Assembly (NCBI RefSeq): GCF_004217335.1 | Contig: NZ_SHMP01000004.1 | Location: forward strand, 434,001-498,000 | Reading direction: 5' to 3' | DNA: 64,000 bases | Source: Natrinema hispanicum | GTDB taxonomy: Archaea > Halobacteriota > Halobacteria > Halobacteriales > Natrialbaceae | Shown here: piece by piece, positions 59,236 through 64,000 of the stretch | Layout of the letters: the number at the start of each line of letters is the position of its first letter | How positions within the stretch are numbered: the first letter of the stretch is position 1 | Translations under genes and position numbers: made by a program | The notes under the pieces: model-generated | What the model saw: the letters and a program-made list of their open reading frames with translations, nothing else | Told to the model about the DNA's origin: nothing | Database searches by the model: none

Positions 59236-59706
59236 GTAGACGGTGCTGTCGTACGCCTCGCAGACGCGCGCCTCGAGGTAGGCCTGTGCGGCCCGCCGAG
59301 AGAGGCCGCCCATCTCGATGACGTCGGCGAGCGCGGTTTTGGTCGCGCGAAACCAGACCCTGAGTGCGCGGTCGTCGTCGGGGTCGACCGCGACGATCGC
59401 GCCGCGGCCACCGTCGCGACCGTCGCCCCACTCGAGCCAGCAGACCCTGTAGGCATCGACCGCGTAGTCAGCCGCCGGATCGACGAGATACAGCGCCTCG
59501 TAGGCGCAGGGATCGAGATGGTCTGTCAGGATGCGATCGCGGGTGATCGAGTCCGCGACGAGCGAGGGCTCGATCGCACCGGCTGCCAGAGGAGCAGTGG
59601 CGCTGATCTCGCCTGTTAGCGACAGATCGTCGCCGCCCCAGTGACTGTATCGCACGTCGTAGAGGTGGTCCAGTCGCCGATAGGCGACCAGCGCCCTATG
59701 GCCCAT
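59236..59706 (-). pseudogene. 5' part of a DUF6735-type gene disrupted by the IS element
   Basis: The 157 residues start MGHRALVAYRRLDHLYDVRYS and end DSTVY at the TAC that abuts the IS left end. Only a short IS-derived tail (YRRSRPSASLDPEGEGRTLS) is added before a stop at 59176 within the IS. Reattaching 57053-57154 gives an uninterrupted 190-residue frame. DUF6735-type proteins are small haloarchaeal proteins of unknown role. The insertion probably inactivates it, though most of the protein is still encoded. Confidence 0.8.
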
Positions 59707-59834
59707 CGTTCACCCGGGCTGACAGTGACGGCAGCCGGTCCTCGAGACTCGTGGTGTGTGCTGTCTGGCAGATCACGTCGGGCTTGGCCGCCCGTCCGTA
59801 CTTGAACCTGCGGACGTGCGTAGTCGACTGGCCG

Positions 59835-60281
59835 TTACGGCGTCGCGCTTGCCCGTCGCTCGGCGCGGACCGCGACTGCCTTGTTCATTGCGACGAACGC
59901 CCGTTCGACCTTGGTCTCGTCGAACACTAGCGAGGCGAGCGCGCCGCGAACCGTCTCCCGCTGGAGCAACCGCGTCCGCTGCCCATCGTCTATCGGCTGG
60001 AGGTGAAACTCGTGGTAGCGATCGAGTGCGAACGGGAGGACGAACCGATCGAGCCAGGCGAGCCGTTTGTATGGCTCGACGGTGGCGAGCACCTGGCCGT
60101 CGAGGAGTCCACGAGAGTCAGCGAGGTCGTCCCGCTCCCGTTGAGCCGTCCCATCGATCACGACCCCTTCGACCCGACGGGTGAGCGGGTTCCACTCGGG
60201 ATAGGTATCGAACGCGAGCAGGGCGTCCCAGACGACCGCGGGCGGCGCGTCGATTTCGACGAATACCTCGACCTCGTTCAT
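59835..60281 (-). CDS. SRPBCC/START-like domain protein
   Basis: The 148-residue protein starts NEVEVFVEIDAPPAVVWDALLAFDTYPEWNPLTRRVEG, the beta1-alpha1 signature of the SRPBCC ligand-binding family (W-x-x-L-x-D-x-x-x-Y-P-x-W-x-P). It probably binds a hydrophobic ligand such as a lipid or polyketide. The start MNEV (60281) is chosen over an upstream Met (60290). It is separate from neighbours. Confidence 0.85.
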   Translation of the reverse strand: MNEVEVFVEIDAPPAVVWDALLAFDTYPEWNPLTRRVEGVVIDGTAQRERDDLADSRGLLDGQVLATVEPYKRLAWLDRFVLPFALDRYHEFHLQPIDDGQRTRLLQRETVRGALASLVFDETKVERAFVAMNKAVAVRAERRASATP

Positions 60282-60365
60282 AGAGAGCATAGCACATACA
60301 CAGGAAAGGCTGTACCGGTCGCTGCCGAGGATGGCGCGACCGCTCGAGCGCGGTAAACTGACAGC

Positions 60366-61025
60366 TTAGGCGCTGTCGTTGAACCGCCGGTTGGTCGAGA
60401 GCGGTGCGTCGCCGGGTTCGCCCCGGACGAAGTGGCCGGCCGGGTTGATCTCGCCGTCGCGTTCCATCGAGAGCAGTTCGACGAACCACGCCTCGTGTTC
60501 GATCTCCTCCTGGAGGATGCGTGAGGCCATGTCGTAGGTCCGTGGATCGACGTCGCGGGTCATGTCACAGATCTCCGACCACGTTCGGATCGCACAGCGT
60601 TCGGCCTCGAGCAGGACCTCGAGAATGCCTTCGGCATCGAGGCTGCCGGTGTTGAAGCCACCCTCGTCGTCCATCGGCGTTGGCACCTCGGCGTCCGGAC
60701 AGGACGCCCGGTCGGCGAAGTCCCGAATATCGTTGGGGAGCGCCCCGCCGAGTTCGTACACTCGCGGTGCGACGAGTTCGAAGTGAGCCCGATCTTCGAG
60801 GCGGGCGTCTTCGGTGATCTCCTTGTAATCTTCATGTCCCGCCAGATGCATCCGCAGGTTCGTATAGTAGTAGTAGGTGGTGAACTCGGCACCGATCGCG
60901 TCGATCAGTTTCTCGCGGAGGTCCTCGGGCTCGAGCCCACGCTCGCGAATGACTTCCATACCGACACGCTCGCTCGTGTCGCCATGACTAACGCTCCCTG
61001 CAGAGTGTGGTTTGTCATCAGACAT
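60366..61025 (-). CDS. Ferritin-like/DPS-like protein
   Basis: The 219-residue protein has a four-helix ferritin fold: [53 protein letters not shown] with E-x-H iron ligands, [14 protein letters not shown], and [19 protein letters not shown] with a second E-x2-H. Two Cys (CPDAEV and ERCAI) fit the DPS-like (DPSL, thioferritin) group that detoxifies peroxide with iron. MSDDKPHS at 61025 is chosen; MDAM at 61034 is an alternative. Confidence 0.88.
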   Translation of the reverse strand: MSDDKPHSAGSVSHGDTSERVGMEVIRERGLEPEDLREKLIDAIGAEFTTYYYYTNLRMHLAGHEDYKEITEDARLEDRAHFELVAPRVYELGGALPNDIRDFADRASCPDAEVPTPMDDEGGFNTGSLDAEGILEVLLEAERCAIRTWSEICDMTRDVDPRTYDMASRILQEEIEHEAWFVELLSMERDGEINPAGHFVRGEPGDAPLSTNRRFNDSA

Positions 61026-61332
61026 CGCATCCATTGACACCATAACGCAGCACTTAGAGGTTCGCGTACACTCTTGAGACACTATTCATTTTATCGTGAC
61101 AATCACGAACATCTGATGATGAATGGAGTGCGTACAGTCAGTCAGACGACGGCCTGTCTGTGCGGACTTTCAGACGGCAGTCCGTCCGAGACGGCTGCCG
61201 CGTGTACACGGTCGTCAAGTGTTGTGACGGGCCGACATCAGGAAGAGGGGTCGTGGTCGAGCGTCGAGTCGGCCATCTTACGGGATCAGCGGGACCGTAA
61301 TCCCCTTGCCTGACGGGCACACAGAGCCATCT
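61026..61332. other. Divergent promoter region of the DPS-like and DyP-like genes
   Basis: An AT-rich GATAAAATG box on the minus strand lies near 61092-61099, upstream of the DPS-like gene. Nothing else is recognised. The pairing of peroxide-detoxifying genes may reflect co-regulation by oxidative stress (inference). Confidence 0.45.
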
Positions 61333-62610
61333 ATGGACCGACCGGATCGTGGGATCTCGCGTCGCGCGTTCGTCCGCAGCGCCGTCGCCATCGGCGGTGC
61401 AAGCGCGCTTTCCGCCTGCCTCCAGCGCGAAGCGACCGAAGACGTGCCACAGGCGACTCTCGCACTCGACGAACTCCCTGATCGTCAACACGCCTGGAAC
61501 GAGTTTCTCGCGACCGACGACCACGGCAACGTGGTGCCGCCCGAACATCATCTCCTACTGGGCCTCGAGTACGTCGGTGATGGTCCGGCCGACGCGGCCG
61601 ACGAGCGCGAGCAACTCGAGGCCGCGTTCCGAACCATCGAGAAGGCGTACAAACGCGGCAACGAGGGACTGGCGTTTACCATCGCCTATAGCCCAGCGTA
61701 CTTCGACCGGTTCGACGCAGCCCCCGCAGGTGTCGAGTTGCCAGCGCCGACGGCGCTGACACCATTCGAGGACCCCACGCTCGATGCGTACGATGCGTTG
61801 CTCCATCTGGCCAGCGACTACGGCCACGTCACGCTCAGTGTCGAGGAAGCCATGAAAGGCGAACTCGAGCAACTCAACGGCATCGACGTTGAGGGGACCT
61901 TCGACGGCGTCTTCGATATCGCCGACCGCCGGACAGGATTCATTGGGCGCGGACTGCCAGCCGACAATCAATCCGGCGTCTATGGGATTCCCGACGGCAA
62001 TCCGGTCCCGGAGGACGCACCGATGTTCATGGGGTTCAAATCGGGCTTTCGGAAGACACAGGCGAGCGAAGACCGCGTGACGATTCAGGACGGGCCGTTC
62101 GCCGGCGGCACGACGATCCACCTCTCGAGGCTCCAGTTGCACCTCCACCAGTGGTACGACCAGGACAGTCGTGATCAACGCGTTGCCAAGATGTTTTCGC
62201 CAGACCACGCTGCCGACGACCTCGTCGAGGGGGCCGGGCACAATCTTGGCGACTCGAGCCGCGTCACAGAGATCGCCGAGAGCGCGGCCGAGGACGCCCG
62301 GAACGAGGGAACGGTCGGCCACGCCCAGAAGACATCGCGTGCCCGTGAGGACGGCGAACCGATCATCCTCCGACGGGACTTCGACTCGACCGACGACGAC
62401 CGGGCTGCTACGCACTTTCTCTCCTTGCAGCGGTCGATCGCCGACTTCGTGAAGACCCGCGAGGCGATGACTGGGACCGATCTCACCGAGGGCTCAGTCG
62501 GCGCACGAACCAACAACGGCATTCTCCAGTATCTAAGCGTCCACAACCGGGCCAACTACCTCGCGCCACCGCGAGAGCTGCGGTCTCTGCCTGCGCCGAA
62601 TCCGGCGTAA
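61333..62610 (+). CDS. Tat-exported DyP-type peroxidase-like protein
   Basis: The 425-residue protein has a twin-arginine signal (RGISRRAFVRSAVAIGGASA) followed by a lipobox-like SACLQ, so it could be a Tat lipoprotein. The mature part resembles DyP peroxidases in architecture: LEYVGDGPADAADEREQ, GIPDGNPVPEDAPMFMGFKSG, then TTIHLSRLQLHLHQWYDQ (a His-rich segment in place of the proximal heme His) and the late FLSLQRSIADFVKTREAM. I would keep the DyP assignment tentative; DUF7405 is the label I recall. ATG 61333 is chosen. Confidence 0.65.
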   Translation: MDRPDRGISRRAFVRSAVAIGGASALSACLQREATEDVPQATLALDELPDRQHAWNEFLATDDHGNVVPPEHHLLLGLEYVGDGPADAADEREQLEAAFRTIEKAYKRGNEGLAFTIAYSPAYFDRFDAAPAGVELPAPTALTPFEDPTLDAYDALLHLASDYGHVTLSVEEAMKGELEQLNGIDVEGTFDGVFDIADRRTGFIGRGLPADNQSGVYGIPDGNPVPEDAPMFMGFKSGFRKTQASEDRVTIQDGPFAGGTTIHLSRLQLHLHQWYDQDSRDQRVAKMFSPDHAADDLVEGAGHNLGDSSRVTEIAESAAEDARNEGTVGHAQKTSRAREDGEPIILRRDFDSTDDDRAATHFLSLQRSIADFVKTREAMTGTDLTEGSVGARTNNGILQYLSVHNRANYLAPPRELRSLPAPNPA

Positions 62611-62692
62611 CGAGTGGCCTCGCTGTGTAGGGTCGGAATCCAAACTGGAGGGGCCGATAATACTTAAGACAGAGACCCTCATATGCGTTGAT

Positions 62693-62914
62693 ATGTTCTC
62701 AGACGGGCTGGAGATTCCGGAGTACGTCGCCGATGTAGTCACAATCGTTCAACTGCTTCTGGGAGTGCTACTCCCGATCGCGATGATCGGATGGGTGGAC
62801 ATAATTCTCGACAGCTACTTCGGCCCGGACGACGTCCGTTTCTATCCTGAAGTGGCGCTAGCCCTGATCGGTGGGGTCGTCGTGATATACCTTCTCGGCA
62901 CGCTCTACGAGTAG
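62693..62914 (+). CDS. Small two-span membrane protein, function unknown
   Basis: The 73-residue protein has two hydrophobic segments (VADVVTIVQLLLGVLLPIAMIGWV and YPEVALALIGGVVVIYLLGTLYE) with a short acidic loop between (DSYFGPDDVRF). A TATA-like AATACTTAAG near 62660 is about 25-30 nt before the ATG. No family assignment. It follows the DyP-like gene by 82 bp. Confidence 0.6.
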   Translation: MFSDGLEIPEYVADVVTIVQLLLGVLLPIAMIGWVDIILDSYFGPDDVRFYPEVALALIGGVVVIYLLGTLYE

Positions 62915-63009
62915 TCCCTCGCTGCCATCTCTTTGTCATGAACTGACTGACTCCTCTCCTGGCCACGCTGGATATTGATTCCACCCTCGAGTGTGGCTGC
63001 TCGAGCGAC

Positions 63010-63444
63010 TTACGCCGAGTCAGGCACATGCGTCCGACTGGCGTTTGCCGCCACGTCGTCGAACAGCGCCGCGGCGTCATCGGCCAGTGGGTAGGCGTCG
63101 TGGTACGGATCGATCTCGCGGTCGGTTCCCATGACGGACTGGATCGCGTCGGCGACGCGCTCGTAGTTCTCGTCGACGATGTCCTGAACGAGGACCGGCA
63201 TGCCGGCTCGCTCGCAGAGCTCACTCGCGGCAGCCCGGCCCGCCCAGACCGTCTCGGCTTCGCTATCGACGAAAAACAGTGCGAAGGGTGCTTCGCCGAA
63301 CTGCGCCTCGAGAAAGTCCTGTGCGGCCGGCTCGTCCCAGGAGACGACGCCGACACCCTCGAGCTGGCGCATCGCGGTCGAGGCGGCCGAACAGAACGGG
63401 CAATCACCGTCGTAGAGCAGGATACCGGTAAACTGCGACGACAT
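63010..63444 (-). CDS. DCC-family thiol-disulfide oxidoreductase
   Basis: The 144-residue protein has the DCC-family opening LLYDGDCPFCSAASTAMRQL with the redox C-x2-C motif, then SWDEPAAQDFLEAQFGEAPFALFFVD and a PYHDAYPLADDAAALFDDV end. It likely reduces or forms disulfides in the cytosol. ATG 63444 is chosen; a longer frame upstream is Arg-rich and lacks a promoter. It lies 71 bp from the ferredoxin stop on the same strand and may be co-transcribed. Confidence 0.85.
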   Translation of the reverse strand: MSSQFTGILLYDGDCPFCSAASTAMRQLEGVGVVSWDEPAAQDFLEAQFGEAPFALFFVDSEAETVWAGRAAASELCERAGMPVLVQDIVDENYERVADAIQSVMGTDREIDPYHDAYPLADDAAALFDDVAANASRTHVPDSA

Positions 63445-63515
63445 AGTGGCCCGTACATCGTGCGGGGTGAAAACGTTCAGTGGGCACACGCTTGGGCGGT
63501 GCGTGCGGTTGTCCA

Positions 63516-63890
63516 CTATCCGAGCTTCGACCGTCCTGGCGGCCTGTCGTGGTCGGCACGGTGCTGGAGCAACTCGCCGTACTGTTCGACTTTGATGATG
63601 CAATCGGAGCGGGGGCGTGCGACACAGGTAAGGACGAATCCCGCCGCCTCATCTTCGGGATAGTACCGCTTGGCCCGACTGTGGTCGACCTCGCCGGAGA
63701 TGAGTGTCGCCCCGCAGGTGATACACCAGCCCTGCTGGCAGTCCGCAGAAAGCCAGATGCCCGCCGACCGGGCCGCCTCGAGAATCGATTCGTCCTCACG
63801 GACCTCGATCGTTCGGGATTCACCGGCAGCGTCCAGATCGGCGTCTGCCGGCACGCGAAGTTCGACATCCCACGTCGTGGGGGCTGTCAC
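63516..63890 (-). CDS. 2Fe-2S ferredoxin
   Basis: The 124-residue protein has a plant-type 2Fe-2S site: SADCQQGWCITCGATLISG (C-x4-C-x2-C) and LTCVARPRSD with the last Cys, in ESILEAARSAGIWLSADC context. It carries electrons at low potential in the cytosol. GTG 63890 is preferred to the ATG at 63941, which would add an Arg-rich stretch. It is upstream of the DCC-type thiol oxidoreductase; a redox operon is likely. Confidence 0.88.
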   Translation of the reverse strand: MTAPTTWDVELRVPADADLDAAGESRTIEVREDESILEAARSAGIWLSADCQQGWCITCGATLISGEVDHSRAKRYYPEDEAAGFVLTCVARPRSDCIIKVEQYGELLQHRADHDRPPGRSKLG

Positions 63891-63970
63891 GGATGCAGAT
63901 ACGGCTGGCCGCGAAAAAGGCCTCCGGTCGGCAGCCTGCAAGCACCCGTCTTGCCGACAATGACCGACTG

Positions 63971-64000
63971 ATACGGTCTGCTGTACCGATTTACCGGTGC
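63971..64000. repeat. Dispersed intergenic repeat, copy 2 (runs to the window end)
   Basis: It matches 25971-26000 at 26 of 30 positions. It is cut by the window edge. Together with copy 1 it shows a repeat family in intergenic regions about 38 kb apart. Confidence 0.6.

Noticed and set aside
1..64000. CRISPR arrays or rRNA genes
   Set aside because: No regularly spaced direct repeats of 24-40 bp and no rRNA sequence were seen on reading; only one tRNA was found.

Overview
The window comes from the chromosome of an extremely halophilic archaeon, most likely a Natrialbaceae-type haloarchaeon (Natrinema/Haloterrigena-like). The evidence is high GC with abundant CTCGAG, very acidic predicted proteins, TATA boxes about 25 nt upstream of start codons (leaderless mRNAs), bacterio-opsin-activator (bat) type HTH regulators, HalOD1 output domains, an intron-bearing elongator tRNA-Met, and archaeal housekeeping genes (L21e, Rpo4, aEF-1beta, NreA). 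The genus is inferred from overall character only.

Layout. 0-10 kb: an FMN reductase fragment, a membrane protein, a CTAG-type DNA methyltransferase (Zim-like), a bat-type sensor-regulator, a HalOD1 protein, a tandem UspA protein, an arylsulfotransferase-family protein, a DedA/VTT protein and two YdjM-family membrane proteins. 10-16 kb: a surface-glycan or glycolipid cluster (UPF0104 flippase-like protein, two alkaline-phosphatase-superfamily 'sulfatases', two GT4 glycosyltransferases). 16.5-18 kb: a tnpB-only IS1341-type element. 18-24 kb: an MFS transporter with a divergent regulator, a Tat-exported protein, a dead glycosyltransferase, tRNA-Met with a 77-nt intron, and small conserved haloarchaeal genes. 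24-33 kb: aldehyde dehydrogenase, cupin, uracil-DNA glycosylase, YdjM protein, CtaA, Gfo/Idh/MocA oxidoreductase, nitroreductase, a two-gene MetE operon with a palindromic operator candidate, and CspA. 33.6-35.3 kb: a nested mobile island (a 365-bp PATE-like solo omega-RNA element next to a frameshifted IS630 copy). 35-41 kb: the HemK2-MscS-RsmA-DUF655-(APC permease)-Rpo4-L21e information-processing cluster on the minus strand. 41-57 kb: holin-like protein, MBL hydrolase, aEF-1beta with the HVO_2753-type zinc protein, NreA, AI-2E permease, CPBP-like protease, CinA remnant, aminotransferase, ArsA/Get3, tautomerase, PurF and a MutS-like ATPase. 57-59.2 kb: a 2.1-kb IS200/IS605 element (tnpB, an AbrB-like gene, divergent tnpA) that cleanly splits a host gene. 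59-64 kb: SRPBCC protein, ferritin/DPS-like protein, a Tat-exported DyP-like protein, a DCC thiol oxidoreductase and a 2Fe-2S ferredoxin.

The most unusual material is in the IS200/IS605 family. Three elements (tnpB only; tnpB plus tnpA; solo guide-RNA remnant) share a TCTAC left flank. In the 57-kb copy the host ORF can be rejoined in frame to the base. Its TnpA carries two in-frame insertions of 51 and 54 bp, each made of two back-to-back hairpins with 7-8 bp stems and mostly GAA/TTC loops, placed right after Pro-Lys in both cases. A fifth hairpin of the same design lies on the divergent tnpA/AbrB-like promoter. Single-base lesions also break a cinA homologue, a small membrane-protein gene and the IS630 transposase.
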